Source: Trueperella bernardiae (lineage in GTDB: Bacteria > Actinomycetota > Actinomycetes > Actinomycetales > Actinomycetaceae). Taken from it: DNA of 64,000 nucleotides. Position 1 is the stretch's first letter, and the number at the start of each line of letters is the position of its first letter. Positions 16,556-25,584 of this stretch are shown here, piece by piece. Position numbers and translations under genes: made by a program. The stretch is from NCBI RefSeq assembly GCF_001469025.1, contig NZ_LNIZ01000003.1:124001-188000 (forward strand), written 5' to 3'. The notes below the pieces were generated by a model that saw only the letters and a list, made by a program, of their open reading frames with translations, was not told where the DNA came from and did no database searches.

Positions 16556-18418
16556 ATGAACGAGCATGAGGAACGCGGCCCCGCCGACGAAACATCGGCC
16601 CCCCAGGGCGCGAACCCGGTAGCAGGTAAACCTGAAATATCGCCGGCGCAGACCCTGGCTGAGACCCCGGTCGAGGATGAGAGCGGAGCGCGCACGGAGT
16701 CGGCGCCCGCGGCATCGTCGCACGAGGAGGGCCCGGCGCCCACGATGCCGGCGCAGGAGGAGCGCCCGGCACGGGCAGAGGAGGGCCCGGCGTCCGCCGA
16801 GCAGACGCATGACGCCGCCCCGACTTTCCGCCCGACGCCGGCGGCAGACCAGCGTCCCTCGCCCATGCCAGCTCCGGTATCTGACCAGGTGCCGAATAAC
16901 CCGGAGCGCGTGCCGGGTGCCGGTGCCGGCGTCGTCCCGGGAGCTCCCGAGCACCCCAAGGTGTATCGCAGCTCGGAGGCAGGAGTGCCCCGCCCGGCAG
17001 AACAGCCGGCGCAGACGGTTTCTCAGGGGCAGGCCGGCCAGGCGGCGCGGCCTACACAGTCGGGACAACCGGCTCCGCAGGCGCAGCTCAGCCAGCCCGC
17101 CGGCTCGAGCCATCCGACGCAGCCGTTGCAGCCGACCCGGCCCACCCAGCCGTTGCCTGTGGCCGGCGGTTTCGCCAGCCCGAACGGCCCGTCGGGCTAC
17201 GGCCCGCAGCCAGGCCAGCCCGGCAACCCGAACCAGCCGGGCCACCCCGGCCAACCCGGCTCCGGCCAGGCCCCTGCGTGGGCCACACCTCAGCCGGCGA
17301 AGAAGCGCCGCCGCGGCCCGGGTTGGATGGCCCTCATCGCGGTAGGCCTCATCGCCTCACTGCTGGGTGGATCAATCGGAGTGGGTGTGGTGTCGGCACG
17401 GTGGGGTACGGCCCGCCCGGCGGCGATGCCGACGTCGACAACGTCGGGAGTAACCGAGACGGTCTCGAACGTGGATGGCACGGACTGGCAGGCGGTGGCT
17501 GCAGCGGTTAGCAACGCGGTGGTCTCGATTAACGTGAGTGGCGCGAAGGGTGACACTGCCGGATCGGGCTTCATTATTGACGAAGACGGCCACATCATTA
17601 CGAACGACCACGTGGTCTCGGGCGCGGACCAGGTCTACGTCACGCTCTCCGATTCCCGGGTCTACCAGGCGGAGATCGTCGGCACTGACGCGGCGACCGA
17701 CCTCGCGGTCATCAAACTGGTCAACCCGCCGAAGGACCTCACCGTGGCCCGCTTCGGTGACTCCTCGGCCCTCAAGGTTGGCCAGCCCGTGGCCGCGATC
17801 GGCAACCCGCTCGGCCTGTCTTCGACCATGACCACCGGCATCATCTCCGCCCTCGACCGCCCGGTCCAGACCGTCAGCGAGTCCAGCCCGGCGTCGGCTA
17901 CGCGCGTGGTGACGAACGCTGTCCAGATCGACGCGGCGGTCAACCCCGGCAACTCGGGCGGCCCGGTCTTCGATTCGAGCGGCGCGGTGATCGGCGTCGC
18001 CTCCTCGATCGCCACCCTGTCCGGGAGCGAGTCCAGCCAGTCCGGCTCGATCGGCCTGGGCTTCGCGATCCCGATCAATCTCGCCAAGACCATCGCCAAT
18101 CAGCTGATCAACAACGGCGTGGCCGAGCACGCATTCCTGGGCGTGAGCATTGTCGACGGCGTCGGCCAGGCTGACGGCACGAACTGGAAGGGTGCAAAGA
18201 TCGGCCGGGTGGAGCCCGGCACGCCGGCCGCGGAGGCGAACCTGCAGGAGGGCGACGTGATCCTCAAGATCGGCGACCGCGATGTCGCCTCGGCGCTCGC
18301 GCTCACGGGTTACGTGCGTCAGTTCAGTTCCGGCGACGTCGTCACCCTGCTCGTGGCCCGCAACGGGGAGTTGGTGAACGTGGACGTCACGCTCGCCACC
18401 CGCGCCGACCAGAACTAA
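16556..18418 (+). CDS. HtrA-like membrane-anchored serine protease with PDZ domain
   Basis: Surface-facing trypsin-like protease/chaperone of the S1C family, 620 residues. The first ~250 residues are a disordered, Pro/Gln/Gly/Ala/Glu-rich cytoplasmic region ending in a basic KKRRR patch. One membrane helix follows (about 257-278). The protease domain has the full triad: His about 352 (TNDHVV), Asp about 382 (ATDLAVIKL) and Ser about 467 (NPGNSGGPV). A single PDZ domain occupies about 520-615 (GRVEPGTPAAEANLQEGDVI). The start ATG 16556 follows aaaggag. Actinobacterial HtrA proteins often have such long N-termini. It converges on menF. Confidence 0.95.
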   Translation: MNEHEERGPADETSAPQGANPVAGKPEISPAQTLAETPVEDESGARTESAPAASSHEEGPAPTMPAQEERPARAEEGPASAEQTHDAAPTFRPTPAADQRPSPMPAPVSDQVPNNPERVPGAGAGVVPGAPEHPKVYRSSEAGVPRPAEQPAQTVSQGQAGQAARPTQSGQPAPQAQLSQPAGSSHPTQPLQPTRPTQPLPVAGGFASPNGPSGYGPQPGQPGNPNQPGHPGQPGSGQAPAWATPQPAKKRRRGPGWMALIAVGLIASLLGGSIGVGVVSARWGTARPAAMPTSTTSGVTETVSNVDGTDWQAVAAAVSNAVVSINVSGAKGDTAGSGFIIDEDGHIITNDHVVSGADQVYVTLSDSRVYQAEIVGTDAATDLAVIKLVNPPKDLTVARFGDSSALKVGQPVAAIGNPLGLSSTMTTGIISALDRPVQTVSESSPASATRVVTNAVQIDAAVNPGNSGGPVFDSSGAVIGVASSIATLSGSESSQSGSIGLGFAIPINLAKTIANQLINNGVAEHAFLGVSIVDGVGQADGTNWKGAKIGRVEPGTPAAEANLQEGDVILKIGDRDVASALALTGYVRQFSSGDVVTLLVARNGELVNVDVTLATRADQN

Positions 18419-18424
18419 CGTCCC

Positions 18425-18458
18425 GCCCTGCGGCAGCCGCGGCTACCGCCCACAGGGC
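18425..18458. terminator. weak stem-loop between convergent htrA-like gene and menF
   Basis: gccctg (18425-18430) pairs with cagggc (18453-18458), and the interior cggcagccgcggctacc can fold further. It lies in the 41-base gap between opposing stops. There is no clear T-run on either strand. Confidence 0.3.
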
Positions 18459-18459
18459 C

Positions 18460-19713
18460 TTACCCTCCGAGTGCGCCGAGCACGGGAGCAAGCTTCGCTT
18501 CCGTCTCGGCGTATTCGGCGTCCGGGTCGGAGTCGGCCATGATGCCGCCGCCGGCCCACGCGATTGCCTGCCGCCCCTCGATCCGGGCGCAGCGCAGCGC
18601 GATGCACCATTCGCCCCCGCGGGTGTCCATCCACCCCACGGGCGCGCCATAGCGGTCGCGGTCGATACCTTCTATTTCTGCGATCGTGTCGAGCGCGCGC
18701 AACGTGGGCGTGCCGCCGAGCGCCGCCGTCGGGTGAAGCGCGCCCGCCACCTGCAACGACGTCGCCTCAATCTCCAACTCCGCCCGCACCTGTGTGGCCA
18801 GGTGCAACACGTTGGGCAGGGTGAGCACCTCGGTGGGCGCCACCTCCACCCGGCCGAGCTTTTCCAGCTTCTCCACCACGGACTCCACGGCCAGCCGGTG
18901 CTCGCAGGCGTCCTTCGCCGAATCCAGCAGCGCCTGCACGTCCGCCTCGCCGCGGGGGAGCGTGCCGGCCAGCACCTTGACCTCCACCTCGCGCCCCGTG
19001 CCCGCGGCCAGCAGCTCCGGGGTGGCCCCCACCAGTCCGTCCACCGCGAACGTCCAGCACTGCGGGTAGGCCGCCGCCAGCCGTGCCACCACGTAGCGTT
19101 CGTCGATCTCGCGTTCGGCCTCCACCTGCAGCTCGCGCGCCAGCACCACCTTGCGCACGCTCCCCGCCGCGATCCGCTCCTGGATCCGCGTCACCTTGTC
19201 GCGGTAAACCGCCACATCGACGTCGTCGGCGCGCACCTTCCCGTGGCTGGCGTAGCTTCCCGACGACGGCCGAAGCGCGGCGTCCACCAGCGCCAGGGCA
19301 TCCGGGGTGAGGGTGTCGAAGACGTCAAGGTCGGCGGGGCCGATGAAGGTTAGCCAACCGACCTCTCCGTCGAATCCCACCACCACTTGGGGCACGATGA
19401 GCGCAGAACCGACGGGCGAATCGGCGGCGAAGGCGAACGAGCCCATGCTCACAAGCCCGGTGCCGGGGCGGAGAAGCGTGTCACGAATCTCTGCGGCCTG
19501 CACCACCTCGATCCACCACTGCGAGGCGAGCGCGAAGCGGGTGCCCGCCCCGTCGCGCCCGTGGTCGTAACGGGCGGCCTCGCCTGCGGCAATGAAGCCG
19601 CGCCCGTCCTTCAGCCACGCGAGCGCGCCAGCCGACGCGGGCATGAGCTCGGTCAAAACCGGGGGCGTAGGCAGGGCGGTTGTCTGGGCTCGCAGGTGTG
19701 GAATGGTAAACAC
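18460..19713 (-). CDS. menF: isochorismate synthase MenF
   Basis: Chorismate-binding enzyme making isochorismate, the first committed step of menaquinone synthesis. In 417 residues the C-terminal chorismate-binding domain is complete: GATPELLAAG, VLAGTLPRG, KDACEHRLAVESVVEKL, LHPTAALGGTP and GWMDTRGGEWCIALRCARI. The start is GTG 19713 (VFTIPHLRAQ), 39 bases from the divergent menG start. With menD, menC, menB and menE nearby the menaquinone role is much more likely than siderophore synthesis (EntC-like). Confidence 0.94.
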   Translation of the reverse strand: MFTIPHLRAQTTALPTPPVLTELMPASAGALAWLKDGRGFIAAGEAARYDHGRDGAGTRFALASQWWIEVVQAAEIRDTLLRPGTGLVSMGSFAFAADSPVGSALIVPQVVVGFDGEVGWLTFIGPADLDVFDTLTPDALALVDAALRPSSGSYASHGKVRADDVDVAVYRDKVTRIQERIAAGSVRKVVLARELQVEAEREIDERYVVARLAAAYPQCWTFAVDGLVGATPELLAAGTGREVEVKVLAGTLPRGEADVQALLDSAKDACEHRLAVESVVEKLEKLGRVEVAPTEVLTLPNVLHLATQVRAELEIEATSLQVAGALHPTAALGGTPTLRALDTIAEIEGIDRDRYGAPVGWMDTRGGEWCIALRCARIEGRQAIAWAGGGIMADSDPDAEYAETEAKLAPVLGALGG

Positions 19714-19752
19714 GAATAACGATCTTACGTGCCAAGATGGTTAAATGCATTC

Positions 19753-20454
19753 ATGAAACGAGCCACTCTGGAGAAGGTCCCGGCGGACGTCGCAGCGATG
19801 TTTGACCAGGTGTCCTCCAAATACGACCGCACCAACTTCATCCTCACCTTCGGCCTCATCGACGTGTGGAGAGTCGCCACCCGTGAGGCGATCGCGCCCG
19901 GCCCCGGCATGTCTATCCTCGACATCGCCGCAGGCACGGGCTCCTCGTCGGTCACGTATGCAACCGCGGGGGCCGACGTCGTCGCCTCCGACATCTCCGA
20001 GGGAATGATGGAGAAGGGGCGCCTGCGTCACCCCGAACTGAAGTTCGTCCAGGCCGACGCCACGAACCTGCCGTTCGAGGACGATTCCTTCGACGTCACC
20101 ACCATTTCTTACGGACTTCGCAACGTCAACGATCCGGATAAGGCTCTGCGCGAGATGTTGCGCGTGACGAAGCCGGGCGGCAAGCTCGTGGTGACCGAAT
20201 TTTCACGGCCCACCTTCGCGCCCTTCCGCCGCGCCTACCGCTTCTTCCTGGCCGACGTGCTGCCCACCATCGCCTTCGCGGTTTCGTCCGACGCCGAGGC
20301 CTACGACTACCTCGTGGAGTCGATCCTGTCCTGGCCGCGCCAGGAGGTTTTTGCGAAGCGGATCCAAGAGGCCGGGTGGAGCGAAGTGGAGTATCGCAAC
20401 CTGTCGAACGGGGTCGTGGCCTTGCATCGTGCGACCAAGCCGATCGAGCGTTGA
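19753..20454 (+). CDS. menG: demethylmenaquinone methyltransferase MenG/UbiE
   Basis: SAM-dependent C-methyltransferase for the last ring step of menaquinone synthesis. Its 233 residues carry MFDQVSSKYDRTNFILTFG, the SAM loop ILDIAAGTGSSSV, then VASDISEGMME, and the UbiE signature ISYGLRNVNDPDKALREM. I start at ATG 19753 (MKRATLEKVPADVAAMF), the usual family opening; GTG 19729 would add eight residues. Neither has a strong ribosome binding site. It diverges from menF. Confidence 0.94.
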   Translation: MKRATLEKVPADVAAMFDQVSSKYDRTNFILTFGLIDVWRVATREAIAPGPGMSILDIAAGTGSSSVTYATAGADVVASDISEGMMEKGRLRHPELKFVQADATNLPFEDDSFDVTTISYGLRNVNDPDKALREMLRVTKPGGKLVVTEFSRPTFAPFRRAYRFFLADVLPTIAFAVSSDAEAYDYLVESILSWPRQEVFAKRIQEAGWSEVEYRNLSNGVVALHRATKPIER

Positions 20455-20466
20455 TGGGCCACCTAT

Positions 20467-20494
20467 TTGCGCAAGTCAACTGTGCTGTTAATAC
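20467..20494 (+). promoter_or_regulatory. candidate promoter for menJ
   Basis: TTGCGC (20467-20472) and TAATAC (20489-20494) are separated by 16 bases. They lie about 90 bases before the menJ start, in the AT-richest stretch of the menG-menJ gap. Confidence 0.4.
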
Positions 20495-20583
20495 CCGCAC
20501 CATAATTTTTCAAGCCCCTAACAGTTGCGTAGACTTGGGCCGTTATGGCGAGATTTCGTGCTCGCCGGCGAAAGGTGGTGGCT

Positions 20584-21855
20584 ATGAGGGAGCATGCTGA
20601 CGTGATCGTCGTCGGCGGTGGTCCTGCCGGAGCAGCCACCGCACACTACCTCGCACAAAACGGTATCGACGTGCTCGTGCTGGAAAAGGCAACCTTCCCG
20701 CGTGACAAGATCTGTGGCGACGGGCTGACCCCGCGCGCGGTGTCAGAACTCATCCGCATGGGCATCTCCCTGCCCGAGGAGGAGGGCTGGGTGCGCAACT
20801 ACGGCGTGCGCGCGTATGGCGCCGGCCACATGATCGAGGTACCCTGGCCCGAGCTGGCCTCCATGCCTTCGTGGGGGAGCGCCAACCGGCGCGTGGACTT
20901 CGACCACATGCTCATCCGCCACGCCGTGGCCTCCGGGGCCCGCCTGCGCGAGGGCGTCACGGTCACCGGCCCGCTCATCCACGAGCCCTCCGGCCGCGTC
21001 GTGGGCGTCACCGCCCGCTCGAGTGCCGACCGCAAGAAGGAGATGACCTTCTCCGCCCGCTTCGTGGTCGACGCCGGGGGAGTGGCCGCGCGGCTGTCAA
21101 TCGCGGTGGGGCGGGAGAAGGACATGATGCGCCCGATGGGCGTGGCCTACCGCACCTACTTCGAATCCCCGCTGGCCAGCACCGACATGATGGAGTCCTG
21201 GCTGGAGCTGTGGGCGGGCAAGCCCGGTGAATCCGAGCAACTGCCCGGCTACGCGTGGGCGTTCGCCGTGGGGGACGGGCTCATCAACGTGGGGCTCGGC
21301 TCCCTGTCGTCCACCGCGAAGGCCACTGGCGTCGATCACCGCAAGGTCTTCCAGCAGTGGCTGGCCAACACCCCCGAGGAGTGGCAGATGAACGCCGACA
21401 CCCAGCGCGGCCCGATCCGCGGCGCCGCGCTGCCCATGGCGTTCAACCGCAAGCCGCACTACGCGAGCGGGCTGGTGCTGGTGGGCGACGCGGGCGGCAT
21501 GGTCTCGCCCTTCAATGGAGAGGGCATCGGGCCCGCGCTACTGGCGGGCCGCCTGGCCGCCGACTCGATCGCCCAGGCCCTGACCCACGGCCCTCTCGGT
21601 GCCCAAGACCGGGTGATGGCCGAATACCCGCGCCAGCTGGGCGCCGAGCTCGGCGGCTACTACACGTTGGGACGGGTCTTCGCCGCGCTCATCGAGCGCC
21701 CTGAGATCATGCACCTGTGCGTCAAGTACGGCCTGCCGCGCTCCACGCTCATGACCCTGGTGATGAAGCTCCTGTCCGATTCATATGATCGCCACGACGG
21801 GGATTGGATGGATCGTCTCATCACGGCGCTGTCGAAGGCGGTGCCGCGCGCATGA
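20584..21855 (+). CDS. menJ: menaquinone reductase MenJ / geranylgeranyl reductase family
   Basis: FAD-dependent oxidoreductase of 423 residues with N-terminal dinucleotide motif VIVVGGGPAGAATAHYLA, then KICGDGLTPRAV, and the second FAD motif LVLVGDAGGMVSPFNGEGI. In mycobacteria the orthologous geranylgeranyl reductase (Rv0561c, MenJ) saturates an isoprene unit of the menaquinone tail and is encoded beside menG. That same neighbourhood here, plus the prenyl synthase nearby, supports MenJ over archaeal-type lipid reductases. ATG 20584 is chosen because aaaggtggtggct precedes it; ATG 20545 lacks a ribosome binding site. Confidence 0.88.
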   Translation: MREHADVIVVGGGPAGAATAHYLAQNGIDVLVLEKATFPRDKICGDGLTPRAVSELIRMGISLPEEEGWVRNYGVRAYGAGHMIEVPWPELASMPSWGSANRRVDFDHMLIRHAVASGARLREGVTVTGPLIHEPSGRVVGVTARSSADRKKEMTFSARFVVDAGGVAARLSIAVGREKDMMRPMGVAYRTYFESPLASTDMMESWLELWAGKPGESEQLPGYAWAFAVGDGLINVGLGSLSSTAKATGVDHRKVFQQWLANTPEEWQMNADTQRGPIRGAALPMAFNRKPHYASGLVLVGDAGGMVSPFNGEGIGPALLAGRLAADSIAQALTHGPLGAQDRVMAEYPRQLGAELGGYYTLGRVFAALIERPEIMHLCVKYGLPRSTLMTLVMKLLSDSYDRHDGDWMDRLITALSKAVPRA

Positions 21856-21880
21856 GCACATTTTTTCGTGGGCAAAACTG

Positions 21881-21886
21881 TAAAGT
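21881..21886 (+). promoter_or_regulatory. candidate -10 element upstream of nuoA
   Basis: TAAAGT lies 60 bases before the nuoA start in the 91-base menJ-nuoA gap, with an AT-rich TTTTTTC block upstream. gtgggc (21868-21873) and gcccac (21909-21914) flank it as an inverted repeat. No good -35 is apparent, so read-through from menJ is also possible. Confidence 0.3.
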
Positions 21887-21946
21887 GAGAAGTGGTGCAC
21901 ACATGAGCGCCCACTTTTCGAAGATGAAAGAACATGTGGAGGACTG

Positions 21947-22306
21947 ATGTATTCGTATGTTCCGCTTCTCGTGATGATCATTGCCGGTGGCGTGGTCGCG
22001 GTTGCCGGCCTTTTGGTGTCGGCAATCATTGGCCCCAAGCGCTACAACCGCGTCAAGGTCGCGAACTACGAGTGCGGCCTTGAAGCCACCCCGAACGCGG
22101 GGCACGAGGGCCGCTTCCCGATCAAGTACTTCTTGACGGCCATGACCTTCATTATTTTCGACATCGAGGTGGTCTTCCTCTACCCGTGGGCGGTCTCGGC
22201 CGGCTACCTCGGGCTGGCGGGTGTCATCTCGATTGGCGTCTTTGTTTTCCTCATCACCGTCCCGTTCATTTACGAATGGCGTCGTGGCGGCCTGGAGTGG
22301 GAGTGA
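21947..22306 (+). CDS. nuoA: NADH-quinone oxidoreductase subunit A
   Basis: Small membrane subunit of complex I, 119 residues with three membrane helices. The loop between helices 1 and 2 carries the invariant YECGLEATPNAGHEGRFPIK, whose cysteine lines the quinone-site region, and helix 2 starts with FDIEVVFLYPWAV. The start ATG 21947 is preceded by gtggagga. It is the first gene of the 14-gene nuo operon, which runs without a real gap to 37875. Confidence 0.97.
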   Translation: MYSYVPLLVMIIAGGVVAVAGLLVSAIIGPKRYNRVKVANYECGLEATPNAGHEGRFPIKYFLTAMTFIIFDIEVVFLYPWAVSAGYLGLAGVISIGVFVFLITVPFIYEWRRGGLEWE

Positions 22307-22311
22307 AATAA

Positions 22312-22866
22312 ATGGGAATTGAAGAAAAGGCATCCGGCAAGCTCCTCACGGGTATCGAGGCCGTCGGCGGCTGGGCGCAGGCCCGTTCGCTTTGGCCCGT
22401 CACCATGGGCCTTGCCTGCTGCGCTATTGAGATGATGTCGTTCGGTGCCGTGCGCTACGACGCCTCGCGAATCGGCATGGAGGTCTTCCGCGCCTCGCCG
22501 CGTCACGCAGACCTCATGCTGGTCTCCGGCCGTGTGAGTCACAAGATGGCCCCGGTTGTGCGCAACATTTATGACGAGCTCGCCGAGCCCAAGTGGGTCA
22601 TCTCGATGGGCGTGTGCGCCTCCTCGGGCGGCATGTTCAACAACTACGCCATCTTGCAGGGCATCGACCACCTCGTGCCGGTGGACGTGTACCTGCCAGG
22701 CTGCCCGCCGCGCCCGGAGATGCTGATCAACGCCATCTTCGAGCTGCGCAAGCACCACGTTGAGGGCCGCCCGATCGGCGAACACCGTAAGGAGATCGCG
22801 CGCAAGGCCGAGCAGGCCGCACTTGCTGCGATCCCCGTCGAAGAGAAGAAGGGACTGCTGGCGTGA
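22312..22866 (+). CDS. nuoB: NADH-quinone oxidoreductase subunit B
   Basis: Peripheral-arm subunit that holds the terminal cluster N2. In 184 residues the ligand cysteines are in place: the tandem pair in [10 protein letters not shown], the third in [14 protein letters not shown] and the fourth in [10 protein letters not shown]. The C-terminal tail is charged and helical. Its stop overlaps the nuoC start. Confidence 0.98.
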   Translation: MGIEEKASGKLLTGIEAVGGWAQARSLWPVTMGLACCAIEMMSFGAVRYDASRIGMEVFRASPRHADLMLVSGRVSHKMAPVVRNIYDELAEPKWVISMGVCASSGGMFNNYAILQGIDHLVPVDVYLPGCPPRPEMLINAIFELRKHHVEGRPIGEHRKEIARKAEQAALAAIPVEEKKGLLA

Positions 22867-23564
22867 GTGAACACGAAGGCGCTATGGTGCCAAACGCTGG
22901 GGCCGGTTCGGTCATCGCTACCCGCAAGGGTATGTGGGGCGTGAAGGATACGGGCGACACCACCGGCTTTACCGGGAACGAAGAGGTCGCCGTCATCGCC
23001 CCGCCGTCGTCGCGCCCGTACGGCGGCTGGTTCGACGAGGTGGTGGACATCATCATCGAGCTCGCCCAGGCTGACGGCCTGACCGAGCGTGACGTCATCG
23101 AGAAGATTTCGGTGGACCGCGGCCAGCTGGTCATCTTCATCAAGCGTGAGCGCCTGCCGCTCGTGGCGCGCTACTTGCGCGACGACCAGGACCTGCGCTT
23201 CGAAATGTGCCTCGGTGTCTCGGCCGTGCACTACCCGATGGACAAGGGCCGCGAGCTACACGCGTACTTCCCCTTCTTCTCCATCACCCACAATCGCATG
23301 ATCGCCCTCGAGGTCACGTGCCCCGACGACGACCCGCACATGCCCTCCATCTGCTCCGTCTACCCGGGCGATGACTGGTCCGAGCGCGAGGCGTTCGACC
23401 TCATGGGCATCATCTTTGACGGGCACCCGGGTCTGACACGCTCGGCGATGCCCGACGACTGGGTCGGCCACCCGCAGCGCAAGGACTACCCGCTTGGCGG
23501 CATCCCGGTTGAGTACAAGGGCGCAGTTATTCCGCCGCCGGATACACGGAGGGAGTACAACTAA
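22863..23564 (+). CDS. nuoC: NADH-quinone oxidoreductase subunit C
   Basis: 30-kDa-type subunit of the connecting module, 233 residues, no cofactor. The signature ERECFDLMGI-like stretch reads [21 protein letters not shown], and the C-terminus has [16 protein letters not shown] 22863 overlaps the nuoB stop, and the nuoC stop overlaps the nuoD start (TAATG). The first ~50 residues are variable. Confidence 0.96.
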   Translation: MSEHEGAMVPNAGAGSVIATRKGMWGVKDTGDTTGFTGNEEVAVIAPPSSRPYGGWFDEVVDIIIELAQADGLTERDVIEKISVDRGQLVIFIKRERLPLVARYLRDDQDLRFEMCLGVSAVHYPMDKGRELHAYFPFFSITHNRMIALEVTCPDDDPHMPSICSVYPGDDWSEREAFDLMGIIFDGHPGLTRSAMPDDWVGHPQRKDYPLGGIPVEYKGAVIPPPDTRREYN

Positions 23565-24907
23565 TGAATTCCACATACGCGACCCGCGCAGCGACCGAAG
23601 AGTCGATGGAGAACGCCAAGATTTACGAGGCCGTGGGCGGGGATTGGGGCGATATCGCCAAGGACGCTGAGGAGCTGGGCGAAGAGCACATCGTCGTCAA
23701 TCTCGGCCCGGTCCACCCCTCCACGCACGGCGTTTTGCGCGTCCAGGTTGAGCTTGACGGGGAGCGCGTGAACGAAGTTCGCGCCGCCACCGGCTTCCTC
23801 CACACCGGTATCGAGAAGAACATGGAGTACCGCACGTGGACCCAGGGCGTGGCGTTCTGCACGCGCATGGACTACGTGGCGCCGATCTTCCAGGAGGTCG
23901 GCTATTGCATGGCGGTGGAGAAGCTGCTCGGCATCGAGGATCAGATCCCCGAGCGCGCCCAGGCGATCCGCGTGCTACTCATGGAACTCACCCGCATCAG
24001 CTCCCACATCGTGGGCATCGGCTCGGGCGGTAACGAGCTCGGCGCCACCACGATGCTGACGCTAACCTTCCGCCTGCGCGAGGACATCCTGCGCATCATG
24101 GAGGACATCACCGGCCTGCGCATGAACAACGAGTTCATCCGCCCCGGCGGCGTGATGGAGGACCTGCCCGAAGGCGGCATCGACTACATCCGTGAACTGC
24201 TCCCCGGCATCCGTAACACGATCTCGGAGATGCAGGACCTGACGATGGCGAACCCGATCTTCTTGAAGCGCCACGTCGACGTCGCGGTCTCTCCGCTGTC
24301 GGCCCTCATGGCCCTGTCGATGACGGGCCCGTCGGTGCGCGCCGCTGGCGTGCCGTGGGACCTGCGCAAGACCCAGCCCTACTGCGGCTACGAGAAGTAC
24401 GAGTTTGACGTGCCGGTGGCCGACAAGTGTGATGCGTACAACCGCATCAAGGTCAAGTTCGAGGAGTGCTACCAGTCGATCCGCATCATCTACCAGGTGC
24501 TGGACGAGCTGGAGAGGACCGCCGGCGATCCGGTGATGATTGACGACAAGAAGATCGCCTGGCCCGCGCAGCTCTCGATCGCTTCCGACGGCCAGGGCAC
24601 CAGCCCCGAGCACGTGCGTCACATCATGACCGAGTCGATGGAATCCCTCATCCACCACTTCAAGCTGGTCACGGAGGGCTTCCGGGTACCGGCCGGCCAG
24701 GCCTACTCGATCATTGAGCACGCCAAGGGCGTGCTGGGCGTGCACCTGGTCTCCGATGGCGGCACGCGTCCCTACCGCGCGCACTTCCGCGATCCGGGCT
24801 ACAACAACCTGCAGTCGCTGGCGCTCATGGCGGAGGGCGGCCTGCTGGCTGACCTCATCATCGCGCTGGCCGCCGTCGATCCCGTGATGGGAGGAGTGGA
24901 CCGCTAA
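23564..24907 (+). CDS. nuoD: NADH-quinone oxidoreductase subunit D
   Basis: 49-kDa subunit that forms the quinone pocket with NuoB, 447 residues. Near the N-terminus LGPVHPSTHGVLRV contains the pocket histidines. RTWTQGVAFCTRMDYVAP and RPGGVMEDLP are further conserved blocks, and the C-terminus ends VDPVMGGVDR as in the hydrogenase-like family. It overlaps nuoC and nuoE by one base each. Confidence 0.98.
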   Translation: MNSTYATRAATEESMENAKIYEAVGGDWGDIAKDAEELGEEHIVVNLGPVHPSTHGVLRVQVELDGERVNEVRAATGFLHTGIEKNMEYRTWTQGVAFCTRMDYVAPIFQEVGYCMAVEKLLGIEDQIPERAQAIRVLLMELTRISSHIVGIGSGGNELGATTMLTLTFRLREDILRIMEDITGLRMNNEFIRPGGVMEDLPEGGIDYIRELLPGIRNTISEMQDLTMANPIFLKRHVDVAVSPLSALMALSMTGPSVRAAGVPWDLRKTQPYCGYEKYEFDVPVADKCDAYNRIKVKFEECYQSIRIIYQVLDELERTAGDPVMIDDKKIAWPAQLSIASDGQGTSPEHVRHIMTESMESLIHHFKLVTEGFRVPAGQAYSIIEHAKGVLGVHLVSDGGTRPYRAHFRDPGYNNLQSLALMAEGGLLADLIIALAAVDPVMGGVDR

Positions 24908-25584
24908 TGGCTACGAATTACACGCCAGAAGTCGAGGCGCGTCTTCGCGCCGACGCCGCCGAGGTCGTCTCGCGCTACCCGCAGTTGCGTTCGGCGATCA
25001 TGCCGCTGCTGCACCTCGTGCAGTCCGAGGATGGTTTCTGCTCGCCGCGTGGCATCACGCTGGTCGCCGACATCCTGGGCCTGACCCGCGCGCAGGTGTC
25101 CGCGGTTGCCACCTTCTACTCGCAGTACCGGCGCCACCCCAACGGCGAATACAACGTGGGCGTTTGTACCAACGCGCTGTGCGCCGTCATGGGCGGCGAC
25201 CAGATCTGGGAGGAGCTCACCGACTACGTCGGCGTGGGCCACGACCAGACCACGGAGGACGGCAAGATCACGCTCGAGCAGCTCGAGTGCAACGCGGGCT
25301 GCGACTACGCGCCCGTCGTCATGGTCAACTGGGAGTTCTTCGACAACCAGACCCCGGCGTCGGCGAAGCAGATCGTGGACGACATCCGTGCGGGCAGGGA
25401 CATCCACCCCACGCGCGGCCCGGAGAAGGTGCACACCTTTAAGGAGATTTCCCGCGTGCTGGCCGGCTTCGAGGACGGCCATGTCGACGAGGGCCCGGCG
25501 GCCGGTGAGGCCTCGCTGCGCGGCCTGAAGATCGCCCGCGAGCACGGCTGGTCCGCGCCGAAGGCAGTGGAGGAGACGAAATGA
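24907..25584 (+). CDS. nuoE: NADH-quinone oxidoreductase subunit E
   Basis: 24-kDa-type subunit, 225 residues, holding the 2Fe-2S cluster N1a. The ligands are C-x4-C in VCTNALCAVMGG and C-x3-C in LECNAGCDYAPV. The C-terminal ~60 residues are an extension typical of actinobacterial NuoE. The stop overlaps nuoF (ATGA). Confidence 0.97.
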   Translation: MATNYTPEVEARLRADAAEVVSRYPQLRSAIMPLLHLVQSEDGFCSPRGITLVADILGLTRAQVSAVATFYSQYRRHPNGEYNVGVCTNALCAVMGGDQIWEELTDYVGVGHDQTTEDGKITLEQLECNAGCDYAPVVMVNWEFFDNQTPASAKQIVDDIRAGRDIHPTRGPEKVHTFKEISRVLAGFEDGHVDEGPAAGEASLRGLKIAREHGWSAPKAVEETK

